This document shows positions 26,395 to 35,304 of a stretch of DNA of 64,000 bases, piece by piece. The notes beneath the pieces were generated by a model. It made no database searches, was not told the DNA's origin, and worked only from the letters and a program-made list of their open reading frames with translations. The position numbers and the translations under genes were made by a program. Every line of letters begins with the position of its first letter. The first letter of the stretch is position 1. Source of the stretch: Allonocardiopsis opalescens (GTDB taxonomy: Bacteria > Actinomycetota > Actinomycetes > Streptosporangiales > Streptosporangiaceae); contig NZ_PVZC01000008.1 of NCBI RefSeq assembly GCF_003002095.1, positions 372,001 through 436,000 of the forward strand. Direction: 5' to 3'.

Positions 26395-26803
26395 AGCGGC
26401 ACGACAAGCGGCCTCGGAACGGGGTCGCCCGACCTCCGAAGCGCAGGCACACGCCGCCCGCGGCTTCAGGACACCGTCGCAACGATGAGGCCGCGCTAAC
26501 GGAGGCGAGCACAGGGGATGATCGCGTCCCGCTTCGACCAGCAGCCGGAACGGACGGCCGGACCTGCAGAGCGGAGCGACCACCGCGCTCCGCCCCGTAC
26601 CAACAGTCCGCCGGGTAGGACACGGTGAGGATGCGGCGCCGGACGCAAGCGGGACGGAGCGCATGCGGCGCGGGACGCGAGCCGGACGGGGCGGCTGCGG
26701 CACGGGACGGAAGCCGCATGGGAAGCGGCGCGGAACGGAAGCGAGGAGGGAAACTCGGGGGAACGCGGCGCGAGAGAACGCGAACAGACAGAGAGCAGCC
26801 GGA
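26395..26803. repeat. Non-coding gap with degenerate 32-bp tandem repeats
   Basis: No supported gene in 409 bases. From 26631 to about 26745 there are three to four degenerate units of 32 bases (starts 26631, 26663, 26695, 26727), each with GCGG-GGGACG-AGC-GGACGG-type blocks. Function unknown. Confidence 0.55.
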
Positions 26804-27397
26804 TCAGCGCCTCCGGGCGCCGTCCGGCGCGGTGAGGGCGCCGACGATGATCTCGGTGGACGCCGCCACCGCCTGGTCGCGGCTGACCCGCCCCGAGGCC
26901 GCCGCCCTGGCCAGCCCGTCCACCGTGCTGAAGACCCCGATCAGCAGGGCCAGATCAGCATCCCGCGACAGCGGCCGGTACGGCGCGAGCGCCGCCCGGA
27001 ACTCCTCGATGTAGAACTCCTGCGAGCGCGACCTGACCTCGCGCGTCCGCGGGTTCCCCGACAGCGCCGCCAGCACGTCCTCGCACTCAGGCCCCGCGTC
27101 GAGCACCCCGTCGACGTACGCCCCCGCCAGCACCGCCGCCACGTCCTCCAGCGACCGCCCTCCGGTGCGCAGCGCCGCCCGGATCGTCCGCCCGATCCCT
27201 TCGTCATAAGCCGCGTACAAGGCCGTCAAGAGCCCTTCCCGCGTACCGAAGTGGTCGTACACCACCGGCCGCGACACCCCGGCCCGCTCGGCCAGCCGAA
27301 CCAGGGTCAGCGCGTCGGTCCCCTCCCCGCGCACCACGTCCAAGGCCACCCGCAGCAGCTGCTCCCGCCGCTCTCCCCGCGGCAACCTCGCCCCCAC
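26804..27397 (-). CDS. TetR-family regulator
   Basis: 197 residues. Helix-turn-helix about 28-65 (LVRLAERAGVSRPVVYDHFGTREGLLTALY). The C-terminal domain resembles TetR_C_13/AcrR-type. Start GTG 27397. It lies between a DHFR-family gene upstream and the imine-reductase-like gene downstream, all on the - strand but separated by long gaps, so the target is not fixed by context; the palindrome before the reductase is the best candidate site. Confidence 0.88.
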   Translation of the reverse strand: MGARLPRGERREQLLRVALDVVRGEGTDALTLVRLAERAGVSRPVVYDHFGTREGLLTALYAAYDEGIGRTIRAALRTGGRSLEDVAAVLAGAYVDGVLDAGPECEDVLAALSGNPRTREVRSRSQEFYIEEFRAALAPYRPLSRDADLALLIGVFSTVDGLARAAASGRVSRDQAVAASTEIIVGALTAPDGARRR

Positions 27398-27479
27398 GGC
27401 ACCTCCCCGTCCCGACCGGCCACCCGAACCCTACGCCGCCGCACCGGACGGGAGGCGCAGGCCGGTCCCCCTCACGGGG

Positions 27480-28085
27480 TCACGCGCCCCCGGAGCGCAC
27501 CAGCCGGTAGCGGGCGTGGGTCACCAGTTCGGTACCGCGAACCTCCACCGGCTCGAAGGTCAGTTCGCCCACCCCGTCGAACAGCCGCTCACCGGCTCCC
27601 AGCGTGAACGGCACCGTGTGCAGCCACAACTCGTCGATGTGCCCGGCCGCGAGGTACTGGTTGATCGTCGCCGCCCCGCCCGCGATCGCCACGTCCGCAT
27701 CCCCGGCCGCCTCCCGCGCCCGCTCCAGCGCCGCCTCGATCCCGTCCGTCACGAAGGTATAGGTGGTCCCGCCCTCCATCACCAGCGGCTCCCGCGGATA
27801 GTGCGTCAGCACGAACACCGGCGCCCGGAACGGCGGCTCCTCCCCCCACCAGCCCTTCCAGTCCGGATCCCACTCCCCCCGCCCCGAAGCGAACATGTTC
27901 CGCCCCATCACATACGCCCCGGCCCCCAACTGCCCCGCGACCTCCGCCGCGTTCTCCTCCCCCCGCTCGAACATCCACGCATGCAAGCGCTCCCCCACCC
28001 CGACCCCGAACGGCTCCTCCAGACTCTGCCCGACCCCCGCCACAAACCCATCCAAGGAAACAGTGACCCCGCACCGAACCACCAT
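27480..28085 (-). CDS. Dihydrofolate-reductase-family (RibD C-like) protein
   Basis: 201 residues of the RibD C-terminal/DHFR fold: VVRCGVTVSLDGFVAG start, YVMGRNMF, PVFVLTHYPREP and DVAIAGGAATINQYLAAGHIDELWLHTVPFTLGAGERLF. Family members reduce deaminated riboflavin intermediates or unknown substrates with NADPH; most stand-alone copies in actinobacteria are uncharacterised. ATG 28085 has GAGGG four bases away; TTG 28088 is the alternative. Its 5' region is the tail of repeat array B. Confidence 0.85.
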   Translation of the reverse strand: MVVRCGVTVSLDGFVAGVGQSLEEPFGVGVGERLHAWMFERGEENAAEVAGQLGAGAYVMGRNMFASGRGEWDPDWKGWWGEEPPFRAPVFVLTHYPREPLVMEGGTTYTFVTDGIEAALERAREAAGDADVAIAGGAATINQYLAAGHIDELWLHTVPFTLGAGERLFDGVGELTFEPVEVRGTELVTHARYRLVRSGGA

Positions 28086-28273
28086 CAATCCCTCACCCGT
28101 CCCTAGCCACCGACATCATCCGCCCAACCAAACCACCAAGCCCTCACCCACCGCCACCGATCACCCAAACCCCAACCCCCAAGAACCAAGACACAAAGCC
28201 CCCACCCACAATCCACACAGCCTCATCAGCCCCGACCCACCCCACACCCCAGGCACACCCTCAACGGCCCCCA

Positions 28274-28821
28274 CCCCACACCGCCCAGCCCGAACCTCAA
28301 CACCCAGCCGACAAGAGCCCCAAGCCCACACCCGACAACAACGGCCCAGCCCCCACCAGACCCGATCCACCCACAACGCCGAAGCCCAAGCTCAACGCCC
28401 AGGGGACGAAGGACCAAGCCCCACAGCCGCGAACAACGGCCCAGCACCGACCAGATCCCATCCTCCGCACACAACGCAAGGCCGGACCTCAACACGCGGA
28501 GGCGAGGGGCGGAGCCCCACAGCCGCGAACAACGGCCCAGCCCCCACCAGATCCAATCCACCCCACACCGCCGAGGCCCGACCTCAACACGCGGGGGGCG
28601 AGGGGCGGAGCCCCACAGCCGTCAACGACGGCCCGGCACCCACCCAGATCCAATCGACCCCACACCGCCGAAGCCGAACCGCAAGGCTTAGGGGGCGAGG
28701 GGCGGAGCCCCACAGCCGCGAACGACGGCCCGGCACCCACCAGTTTCAATTCCCCCCACATCGTCGAGGCCCGGGCTCAACGATCCTCCCCCCTCATCGC
28801 TGAGGTGGGCCCGCACGGTGG
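28274..28821. repeat. Degenerate repeat array B (units of 95-97 bp)
   Basis: Unit starts at 28274, 28370, 28465, 28561, 28658 and 28754, a regular 95-97 base period. Each has CCCCACA, a CTCAACAC block, the hairpin GGGGCGGAGCCCC and CGCGAACAACGGCCC. Same family as array A, and likewise downstream of tRNA-Ala. The 28086-28273 stretch is an eroded A/C-rich continuation. Long open frames here are compositional artefacts. Confidence 0.85.
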
Positions 28822-28898
28822 GGGGTCCAGGGGGGCGGCAGCCCCCCTGGTGTGGGGGGCTCCGGGGGGCCATGCCCCCCGGACCAACACAAACAGAC

Positions 28899-28935
28899 GA
28901 CCCCGCGAGTTGGCCAACGGCCAACGAGCAGGGTC
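28899..28935 (-). terminator. tRNA-Ala terminator, copy 2
   Basis: Same GACCC / TTGGCC-GTT-GGCCAA / GGGTC structure and U-rich tail as copy 1. Confidence 0.6.
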
Positions 28936-28945
28936 GCCCAGAGGA

Positions 28946-29018
<73 letters not shown>

Positions 29019-29122
29019 CTGCGGTTCAGCGGCTGTCACCGCTGAACGCGTTGTCGACTATAGCGGACGGCGGGGTGCGGGGCGAAACGGTTTGGGCCCT
29101 GCGGCCGTGGGGGTGGTGCTGG

Positions 29123-29752
29123 TCAGCGGTCGTCGCTGAGGAGGGGTTCTTCGGGGAGGGTTCCGGCGTTGTGCTCCAGGAGGCGCCAGCCGCCGCCGTC
29201 GCGGCGTTCGCCGAGGACGGACCAGTTGCAGTTGGACAGGGGGCCGAGGACGGCCCACAGGTCGGGGGGGAGGCCGATGAGGCGGGCGATGGCCTGCCTC
29301 AGGGCGGCGCCGTGGCTGGCGACGACGAGGAGGCCGTCGGGCGGGAGGGCCGCGGCGGCGCGTTCGATGGCGGCGCTGGTGCGGTCGGCGACGTCGGTGA
29401 GGGGTTCGCCGCCGGGGGGTTCCCAGCGGGCGTTCTCCTCGGGCCAGCGTTCGCGGATCTCCTGCCCGGTGCGTCCTTCCCAGAGTCCGCCGTAGCGTTC
29501 GCGCAGGCCCTTGTCGTAGTCGACGGTGTGGCCGGTGTGCTGGACGAGCGCGGCGGCGGTGTCGGCGGCGCGGCGGAGGTCGGAGGAGACCACGGCGTCG
29601 GGTCTGAGGGCGGCGAGGAGCCGCCCGGCGCGTTCGGCCTGGGCGCGGCCGGTGTCGTCGAGGGGGATGTCGGTCTGGCCCTGGAAGCGGTTCTCGGCGT
29701 TCCAGGTGGTCTGGCCGTGCCGCCAGCAGACGATGCGCCGGCCTTTAGACAT
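29123..29752 (-). CDS. Histidine phosphatase (phosphoglycerate-mutase family)
   Basis: 209 residues with the catalytic RHG motif (CWRHGQT, His12), NAENRFQG, SSDLRRAADTA, acid Glu in LRERYGGLWEG and second His in VVASHGAALRQ. Genes at this position after rsfS in actinobacteria include glucosyl-3-phosphoglycerate phosphatase (gpgP), but a general broad-specificity phosphatase is equally possible. Its ATG overlaps the end of rsfS by eight bases, so it belongs to the nadD-rsfS operon. Confidence 0.9.
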   Translation of the reverse strand: MSKGRRIVCWRHGQTTWNAENRFQGQTDIPLDDTGRAQAERAGRLLAALRPDAVVSSDLRRAADTAAALVQHTGHTVDYDKGLRERYGGLWEGRTGQEIRERWPEENARWEPPGGEPLTDVADRTSAAIERAAAALPPDGLLVVASHGAALRQAIARLIGLPPDLWAVLGPLSNCNWSVLGERRDGGGWRLLEHNAGTLPEEPLLSDDR

Positions 29753-30161
29753 CGGCCTCTCCCGCCATGCGGAGCCGCTGCCGGTGCTCGTTGTGCTGGG
29801 CGACGCCGCTGGGCAGCTGGAGTTCGGGGCAGTCCTTCCAGAGCCGTTCGAGGCCGTAGAAGCCGCGCTCCTCTTCGTGCTGGATGTGGATGACGATGTC
29901 GACGTAGTCGAGCAGCACCCAGCGGCCCTCGCGTTCGCCTTCGCGGCGGACGGGCTTGGCGCCGGCGTCGCGGAGGCGGTCTTCGACCTCTTCGACGATC
30001 GAGCGGACCTGGCGGTCGTTGGCGGCGGAGCAGAGCATGAACGCGTCGGTGATGACGAGTTGTTCGCTGACGTCGTAGGCGATGATGGCGTCGGCGAGCT
30101 TCTCCGCGGCCGCCTCCGCCGCGATGTTCACGAGCTCGATGGCCCGGTCGGTTGCGGTCAC
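29745..30161 (-). CDS. rsfS: Ribosome silencing factor RsfS
   Basis: 138 residues (RsfS/Iojap). The family block [29 protein letters not shown] and [32 protein letters not shown] are intact. RsfS binds ribosomal protein L14 and blocks subunit joining in starvation. GTG 30161 overlaps the nadD stop (GTGA), coupling translation. Confidence 0.95.
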   Translation of the reverse strand: MTATDRAIELVNIAAEAAAEKLADAIIAYDVSEQLVITDAFMLCSAANDRQVRSIVEEVEDRLRDAGAKPVRREGEREGRWVLLDYVDIVIHIQHEEERGFYGLERLWKDCPELQLPSGVAQHNEHRQRLRMAGEADV

Positions 30162-30811
30162 GATGGGTGTGCTGCCCTCCTGGCTGGTTCCTGGCCGTCC
30201 GGGTCACGGTACAGCCCGGTCTTGTTGATGTACTGCACGATGCCGTCGGGTACCAGGTACCAGATCGGTTCGCCGGCGCGCACGCGTTCGCGGCATTCGC
30301 TGGACGAGATGGACAGCGCGGGGATCTCCACCAGGCTGACTCCGCCCTGGGGGAGGCCGCGGTCCGACAACTGGTGCCCGGGGCGGTTACAGCCTACGAA
30401 ATGCGCGAGCTTGAACAGGTCGTCGGCGTTGCGCCAGCTGAGGATGGCGGCCAGCGCGTCGGCGCCGGTGATGAAGAACAGGTCGACGTCGTCGCCGTGG
30501 TGGTCGCGGAGCTGGCGCAGGGTCTCGACGGTGTAGGTGGGTCCGCCGCGGTCGACCTCGATGCGGCTGACGGTGAACCGGGGGTTGGACGCGGTGGCGA
30601 TGACGGTCATCAGGTAGCGGTCCTCGGCCGGGGAGACCGAGGTCTTGTCCTTCTGCCAGGGTTCGCCGGTGGGAACGAAGACGACCTCGTCGAGGTCGAA
30701 GAGGTGCGCGACCTCGCTGCCCGCGACCAGGTGGCCGTGGTGGATGGGGTCGAAGGTGCCGCCCATGATCCCGATGCGGCGCCGTCCGGGCGCTCCGCTG
30801 CTGCTTCGCAT
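30158..30811 (-). CDS. nadD: Nicotinate-nucleotide adenylyltransferase
   Basis: 217 residues. Adenylyltransferase motif [15 protein letters not shown] (HxGH-type), then PWQKDK and [14 protein letters not shown]. It makes nicotinate adenine dinucleotide from NaMN and ATP in NAD synthesis. I start at ATG 30811; the frame upstream adds a short unrelated stretch. The gene is divergent from the M48 protease. In many relatives proA lies directly upstream; here 9.6 kb separate them. Confidence 0.95.
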   Translation of the reverse strand: MRSSSGAPGRRRIGIMGGTFDPIHHGHLVAGSEVAHLFDLDEVVFVPTGEPWQKDKTSVSPAEDRYLMTVIATASNPRFTVSRIEVDRGGPTYTVETLRQLRDHHGDDVDLFFITGADALAAILSWRNADDLFKLAHFVGCNRPGHQLSDRGLPQGGVSLVEIPALSISSSECRERVRAGEPIWYLVPDGIVQYINKTGLYRDPDGQEPARRAAHPS

Positions 30812-30881
30812 GCTGCCGACTGTAGCCGGAGGCCGGATCGGGACCGGGAACGCATACCCGACTCGGATCGTCGTAAGTAGC

Positions 30882-31949
30882 ATGGCGAACATGGCGACAA
30901 CACCTGACCGCAGCCGCGTCCGATTTCCCGGGATCAGCTCTCGGGCCTATGAGCACCCGGCGGATCGCGGCGCCCTGGTGGCGCTGCGCTCGCTCAGCGG
31001 GTTCGACACGATCTTCCGCCGCCTCTCGGGGCTGTTCAGCGAGCGCAGTCTGCGCCTGCTCTTCCTCAGCAATGCGGTGCGGGTGGACGAGAACCAGTTC
31101 CGCGACCTCTACGACTACGTGCGCGACGCCGCGTACATCCTGGACCTGCCCCGGGTCCCCGAGCTGTATGTCACGCAGAACCCCATCCCGAACGCGATGG
31201 CGATCGGCAGCGACCGCCCGTTCATCGTGATCAACACGGGTCTGTTCGACCTGCTCGACGCCGAGGAGCAGCGCTTCGTCGTCGGCCACGAGGTGGGCCA
31301 CATCCTGTCGGGCCACGCGGTGTACCGCACGATGCTGCTGGCGCTGACGGCGCTGGCGCTGCGGGTGGCGTGGATCCCGCTGGGCTACATCGGGCTGCGC
31401 GCGATCGTGATGGCGCTGGAGGAGTGGTACCGCAAGTCGGAGCTGTCGTGCGACCGCGCGGGCGTGCTGGCGGGGCAGGACCCCGAGGCGGGCAAGCGCG
31501 CGCTGATGAAGCTGGCGGGCGGTTCGCGGCTGGCCCAGATGAACACCGAGGCCTTCCTGGAGCAGGCACGCGAGTACGACTCCGGCGGCGACGCCCGCGA
31601 CGGCCTGCTGAAGCTGCTGAACCTGATGGGCCGCACCCACCCGTTCGCGGTGATCCGCTTCGCGGAGCTGGACCGCTGGACCCGCGAGGGCGAGTACTCC
31701 GCGATCCTGAACGGCAACTACCCCCGCCGCGAGGACGACAAGAACGCCAAGATCGGCGAGGAGGTCAAGAACGCGGCGAACTCCTACCGCGAGGCCTGGA
31801 ACCGTACGGCCGACCCCTTCGTGGGCACGCTGCGCGATGTCGCGGGCAGCGCGGCCGAGGGCGCGGGCAAGCTGTTCGACGCGGTGGCGAGCCGGGCGCG
31901 CCGGGCCGGGAACGGCGAGGGCTCCGACCGCTCCAGCAACGGCACCTGA
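30882..31949 (+). CDS. M48-family zinc metalloprotease
   Basis: 355 residues. The HExxH site is in [15 protein letters not shown], with the third ligand Glu in ELSCDRAG further on. A hydrophobic stretch ([26 protein letters not shown]) lies between, as in HtpX/Ste24-like enzymes, so membrane association is likely. M48 peptidases handle membrane protein quality control. No ribosome site precedes ATG 30882 or ATG 30891; TAAGTA just upstream could be a -10 for a leaderless mRNA. Confidence 0.88.
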   Translation: MANMATTPDRSRVRFPGISSRAYEHPADRGALVALRSLSGFDTIFRRLSGLFSERSLRLLFLSNAVRVDENQFRDLYDYVRDAAYILDLPRVPELYVTQNPIPNAMAIGSDRPFIVINTGLFDLLDAEEQRFVVGHEVGHILSGHAVYRTMLLALTALALRVAWIPLGYIGLRAIVMALEEWYRKSELSCDRAGVLAGQDPEAGKRALMKLAGGSRLAQMNTEAFLEQAREYDSGGDARDGLLKLLNLMGRTHPFAVIRFAELDRWTREGEYSAILNGNYPRREDDKNAKIGEEVKNAANSYREAWNRTADPFVGTLRDVAGSAAEGAGKLFDAVASRARRAGNGEGSDRSSNGT

Positions 31950-31973
31950 TCCCGGGGGCGGTGTTCTGCCGGG

Positions 31974-32028
31974 AACCGCCGGACGGTGCGGCCGCGGGTG
32001 CGGCCGGACCGTCCGGCGGTTTCCTTTT
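31974..32028 (+). terminator. Strong two-stem terminator
   Basis: Outer arms AACCGCCGGACGGT/ACCGTCCGGCGGTT (14 pairs) enclose an inner CGGCCGC/GCGGCCG hairpin, then TCCTTTT. It lies 24 bases after the M48 gene. Confidence 0.85.
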
Positions 32029-32048
32029 GCACGGTGGGAGGTGGCGGG

Positions 32049-32726
32049 GTGCGGGTCACACGGGTGGTGGATCTGAGCCGCACGGTGGGGCCGCGGACGC
32101 AGGTGTACCCGGGCGACCCGGTGCCGTCGTCGCGTCCGCTGGCCACGGTGGAGCGCGACGGCTTCGCGCTGCACGAGGTGGTGCTGGGCTCGCAGAGCGG
32201 CACCCATCTGGACGCCCCGGCGCACTTCCGCGCCGACGGGGCGCCGGTGGACCGGGTGGATCCGGCCGACTGCGTGGGTCCCGGCGTGGTGGCCGACCTG
32301 ACCGGCCGGGCGCCCCGGCATCCGGTGGACTGGCCGGAGCTGGCGCCGTACGCGCCGCTGCTCGGCCGGGGCACGGTGCTGCTGCTGCACACGGGCTGGG
32401 CGGCGCGGTACGGCACACCGGAGTACTTCGACCACCCGTATCTGACCGGCGCGGCGGCGCGGGGCCTGCTGGCGGCGGGGGTGCGGGCGGTGGGCGTGGA
32501 CGCGCCGAGCGTGGACGAGACGCCGGGCCCGGGCGGCCCGGACGGCGGTGCCGCGGACTTCCCGGCGCACCGGGCGATCGCCGCGGCGGGCGGGGTGATC
32601 GTGGAGAACCTGTGCCGCCTGGAGCAGATCGACTTCCCCGACCCGCTGGTGAGCGTGCTGCCGATCCGGCTGGCCGGGCTGGACGGTGCGCCGGTGCGGG
32701 CGGTGGCCATGCGGATCGAGCCCTGA
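32049..32726 (+). CDS. Cyclase-family (kynurenine-formamidase-like) hydrolase
   Basis: 225 residues of the metal-dependent cyclase/formamidase family: VVDLSRTVGPRTQVYPGDP start, the metal motif GTHLDAPAH (HxDxxxH) and VDAPSVDE. Family members hydrolyse N-formylkynurenine or related amides; the substrate is uncertain. GTG 32049 has GGGAGGTGG eight bases upstream; the longer frame runs into the M48 terminator. The next gene starts 60 bases later behind its own promoter. Confidence 0.85.
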   Translation: MRVTRVVDLSRTVGPRTQVYPGDPVPSSRPLATVERDGFALHEVVLGSQSGTHLDAPAHFRADGAPVDRVDPADCVGPGVVADLTGRAPRHPVDWPELAPYAPLLGRGTVLLLHTGWAARYGTPEYFDHPYLTGAAARGLLAAGVRAVGVDAPSVDETPGPGGPDGGAADFPAHRAIAAAGGVIVENLCRLEQIDFPDPLVSVLPIRLAGLDGAPVRAVAMRIEP

Positions 32727-32748
32727 GGAAGCGGATCCGCCGCAGCAG

Positions 32749-32779
32749 TTGACCTCAACTTAGGTTGAGGTCACAGAAT
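32749..32779 (+). promoter_or_regulatory. MerR-type promoter with 19-base spacer
   Basis: -35 TTGACC (32749-32754), -10-like CAGAAT (32774-32779), spacer 19 bases. The perfect palindrome TGACCTCAAC-TTAG-GTTGAGGTCA (32750-32773) lies between them, as MerR/SoxR activators require. The start point would be at about 32786-32787, on the ATG. Confidence 0.8.
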
Positions 32780-32786
32780 CGTGTGC

Positions 32787-33491
32787 ATGGCGCTCACCGA
32801 CACAGCGGCCCGTCGCGGCTACCGCGACCTGCCGTACCTGATCAGTCTGATGACCGGGGACGAGAAGCACACGGCGGCGGCCGAGTCGACACTCGACGTG
32901 CTCTGGGTGCTCTACGACCGCGTGCTGCGGGTCTCGCCCGGCACCGCCGAGGACCCCGACCGCGACCGCTTCCTGCTCTCCAAGGGCCACGGCCCGATGG
33001 CCTTCTACGCGGTGCTCGCCGCCAAGGGCTTCATCGGCGAGGACGAGCTGCCCGGCTGGGCCGGGGCCGGCTCGCGGCTCGGCCACCACCCCGACGGGCG
33101 GCTCGTCCCCGGCGCCGAGATCGGCAGCGGCTCGCTCGGCCACGGCCTGCCGCTCGCCGTGGGCACCGCGCTGGGCCTGCGCGCCCAGGGCCGCACCGCC
33201 CGCACGGTGGTGCTGGTCGGCGACGGAGAGCTGGACGAGGGCAGCAACCACGAGGCGATCGCGCTGGCCGGGCGGCTCGGCCTGGGCCGGCTGACGGCCG
33301 TGGCCGTGGACAACGCCTCCAGCAGGCACGGCTGGCCGGGCGGCATCGCCGAGCGCTTCGCGGTCGAGGGCTGGTCCACCGCCACCGTCGACGGACGCGA
33401 CCACGGCGCGCTGTACCGAGCCTTCACCGACCACCCCGGCGACCGCCCGCACGCGGTGGTGGCCCGCATCCGCCCGGGAGGCGCGCGATGA
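32787..33491 (+). CDS. Transketolase-like N-terminal subunit (ThDP-binding)
   Basis: 234 residues. SKGHGPMAFYAVLAAKGF, GSGSLGHGLPLAVG and the ThDP/Mg motif GDGELDEGSNHEA...DNASS are those of the split transketolase N-subunit. It transfers two-carbon units with its partner encoded next. The proposed leaderless start is ATG 32787; GTG 32781 is alternative. Overlap with the C-subunit (ATGA) indicates coupled synthesis. Confidence 0.9.
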   Translation: MALTDTAARRGYRDLPYLISLMTGDEKHTAAAESTLDVLWVLYDRVLRVSPGTAEDPDRDRFLLSKGHGPMAFYAVLAAKGFIGEDELPGWAGAGSRLGHHPDGRLVPGAEIGSGSLGHGLPLAVGTALGLRAQGRTARTVVLVGDGELDEGSNHEAIALAGRLGLGRLTAVAVDNASSRHGWPGGIAERFAVEGWSTATVDGRDHGALYRAFTDHPGDRPHAVVARIRPGGAR

Positions 33492-34498
33492 CGCACACGA
33501 TCGATACGGCGGCACCCGGCCTGGCGCTCAGGCCCCGGCTCGGCGCGCACGAGCGCCCCGGCCCGGCCGTCCCGGCCGGCGCCGAAGCGCCCTTCGCGAG
33601 CATGCGGGACGCGTTCACGCACACCGTCTCGGCCGCGCTGGACCGCCGCGAGGACCTGGCGGTCGTACTGGCCGAGATCTCCGCCGACGCCTTCGCCGCG
33701 GCGGCCGCCGCCCACCCCGACCGCGTCGTCAACACCGGCATCAGGGAGCAGGCGATGGTCGGCGTGGCCGGCGGGCTCGCCCTCGCCGGGATGCGCCCGG
33801 TGCTGCACAGCTACGCGCCCTTCGTGGTGGAGCGCCCCTTCGAGCAGCTGAAGCTGGACCTGGGCCACCAGGGCGTGGGCGCGGTGGTGGTCAGCATCGG
33901 CGCCTCCTACGACTGGACCGAGGGCGGGCGCACCCATCAGGCGCCGGGCGACGTGGCGCTGATCAACACGCTGCCCGGCTGGACGGTGCACGTGCCCGGG
34001 CACCCGGTCGAGGCGGCCGAGCTGGTCGCCGACGCGCTGGCCGGAACCGGCCGGGTCTACGTCCGGCTGTCCAACCGCGCCAACGCGCTGGCCTGGCCCA
34101 CCGGCGCGGGCTTCCAGCGGCTGCGGGAGGGGCGCGAGGGGGTGGTGCTGGCGGTGGGCCCCGCGCTGGACGCGGTCCTGGCGGGCACCGCCGGCCTGGA
34201 CGTGACCGTGCTGTACGCCGCCACCGTGCGCCCCTTCGACGACGCGGGGCTGCGCGCGGCCGTCGCCGCCACCGGGGCGGACGGCGCCCGGATCGTGCTG
34301 GTGGAGCCCTACCTGCGCGGCACCTCGTCGCCGTTCGTGCACGCCGCCCTGGAGGACTCACCGCACCGGCTGCGCGCCCTGGGGGTGGACCGCGACGCCG
34401 AGCTGCGCCGCTACGGCACCCCGGCCGACCACGACGCCGCGCACGGCCTGGACGCGGCGGGCGTCCGGCGGTCGGTGCGCGACTTCCTCGGCGGCTGA
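33488..34498 (+). CDS. Transketolase-like C-terminal subunit
   Basis: 336 residues. After about 35 variable residues come the pyrimidine-binding domain (VNTGIREQAMVGVAGGLALAGMRPVLHSYAPF, with the conserved Glu of IREQ) and the C-terminal regulatory domain (VVLAVGPALDAVLAG). It forms the active site with the N-subunit. The split enzyme may serve sugar catabolism or a special pathway; no pentose-phosphate genes are nearby. Start ATG 33488. Confidence 0.9.
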   Translation: MTHTIDTAAPGLALRPRLGAHERPGPAVPAGAEAPFASMRDAFTHTVSAALDRREDLAVVLAEISADAFAAAAAAHPDRVVNTGIREQAMVGVAGGLALAGMRPVLHSYAPFVVERPFEQLKLDLGHQGVGAVVVSIGASYDWTEGGRTHQAPGDVALINTLPGWTVHVPGHPVEAAELVADALAGTGRVYVRLSNRANALAWPTGAGFQRLREGREGVVLAVGPALDAVLAGTAGLDVTVLYAATVRPFDDAGLRAAVAATGADGARIVLVEPYLRGTSSPFVHAALEDSPHRLRALGVDRDAELRRYGTPADHDAAHGLDAAGVRRSVRDFLGG

Positions 34499-34513
34499 GC
34501 GCCGTCCGCAGAC

Positions 34514-34556
34514 CGGCGGCACCGGGACGTCCATGGTCCCCGTTCCGGTGCCGCCG
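34514..34556. terminator. Hairpin between convergent transketolase and tetR genes
   Basis: Arms CGGCGGCACCGG/CCGGTGCCGCCG (12 pairs) with an inner GGGAC...GTCCC stem. Confidence 0.65.
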
Positions 34557-34575
34557 ACCCGCCCGCCGCGGCCCG

Positions 34576-35187
34576 TCAGCCGCCGGCCGGCGCGGCTCCC
34601 CCGGCGGCCAGCCCGGCGAGGAAGCGGTCGAGCAGCCGCAGCTGGCGCTCGGCCGGGATGTGCCCGGGGGCGAACAGCGCCTGCACGACCAGGCCGTGCG
34701 CGAAGGAGGCGGCCACCAGGGTGAGGTCGCCGGGGTCGGCGTCGGCGGGCAGCTCGCCGAGGCGCTGCGCCGCCTCGACATGGGCCCGCAGGCCCGTCCG
34801 CCACCGGGCGTAGCGCTCGGTCTCGCGCCCGCCCAGTTCGGGGTCGCTCAGGGCGGCGTCCCAGGAGCTCACCCAGACGCGGTTCATCGCGGTGGCCTCG
34901 GCGGTCAGCGGCAGCACGTCGAGCAGGGCGGCGCGCAGCGCGGCCAGCCCGGGGCCGCGCGGCGCCGTGCGCTCGCGTGCGGAGGTGTGCTCGTCGGCGA
35001 CGTCCAGGGCATGGCGGAGCAGCTCGCGCTTGGACGGGAAGTAGTGGGTGAGCAGGCCGGTGCTGGCGCCCATCTCCGCCGCCACCGCGCGCAGGGTGAG
35101 CCCGCCGAAGCCCCGGGCGGCCAGCACCCGCCACACGGCGGCGGAGACGTCTCTGCGCCGGGCGTCGTGGTCGCCCCGAGCGGGCAT
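34576..35187 (-). CDS. TetR-family regulator (BetI-like)
   Basis: 203 residues; HTH about 22-52 (LRAVAAEMGASTGLLTHYFPSKRELLRHALD), ligand domain of the TetR_C_6/BetI type (MNRVWVSSWDAALSDPELG). ATG 35187 is chosen; a run of in-frame codons upstream covers the operator. Divergent from a GNAT gene with a 26-base palindrome between, so probably controls it and itself. Confidence 0.88.
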   Translation of the reverse strand: MPARGDHDARRRDVSAAVWRVLAARGFGGLTLRAVAAEMGASTGLLTHYFPSKRELLRHALDVADEHTSARERTAPRGPGLAALRAALLDVLPLTAEATAMNRVWVSSWDAALSDPELGGRETERYARWRTGLRAHVEAAQRLGELPADADPGDLTLVAASFAHGLVVQALFAPGHIPAERQLRLLDRFLAGLAAGGAAPAGG

Positions 35188-35227
35188 GCGGGTCCCCCTG
35201 ACCGTGGTCGGCTCCGATACGGCTATC

Positions 35228-35253
35228 ATACGTACCGAACGTTTGTTACGTAT
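35228..35253. promoter_or_regulatory. TetR operator palindrome
   Basis: ATACGTA and TACGTAT arms around a central AACGTT form a 26-base imperfect palindrome between divergent tetR (start 35187) and GNAT (start 35305) genes. Confidence 0.7.
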
Positions 35254-35304
35254 CGGATCGGACGAGGTGCCCGCTCCTCGTCCCAGGCACGGCCGGAGGC
35301 CGCC

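Noticed and set aside
27895-28803. Long Pro/Thr/His-rich frame over the 28-kb array
   Set aside because: It arises from the A/C-rich repeat units; no start signal, no domain, and other frames are equally open.
28274-28821. CRISPR array
   Set aside because: Units are about 96 bases and degenerate along their whole length, with no short constant repeat alternating with unique spacers and no cas genes.
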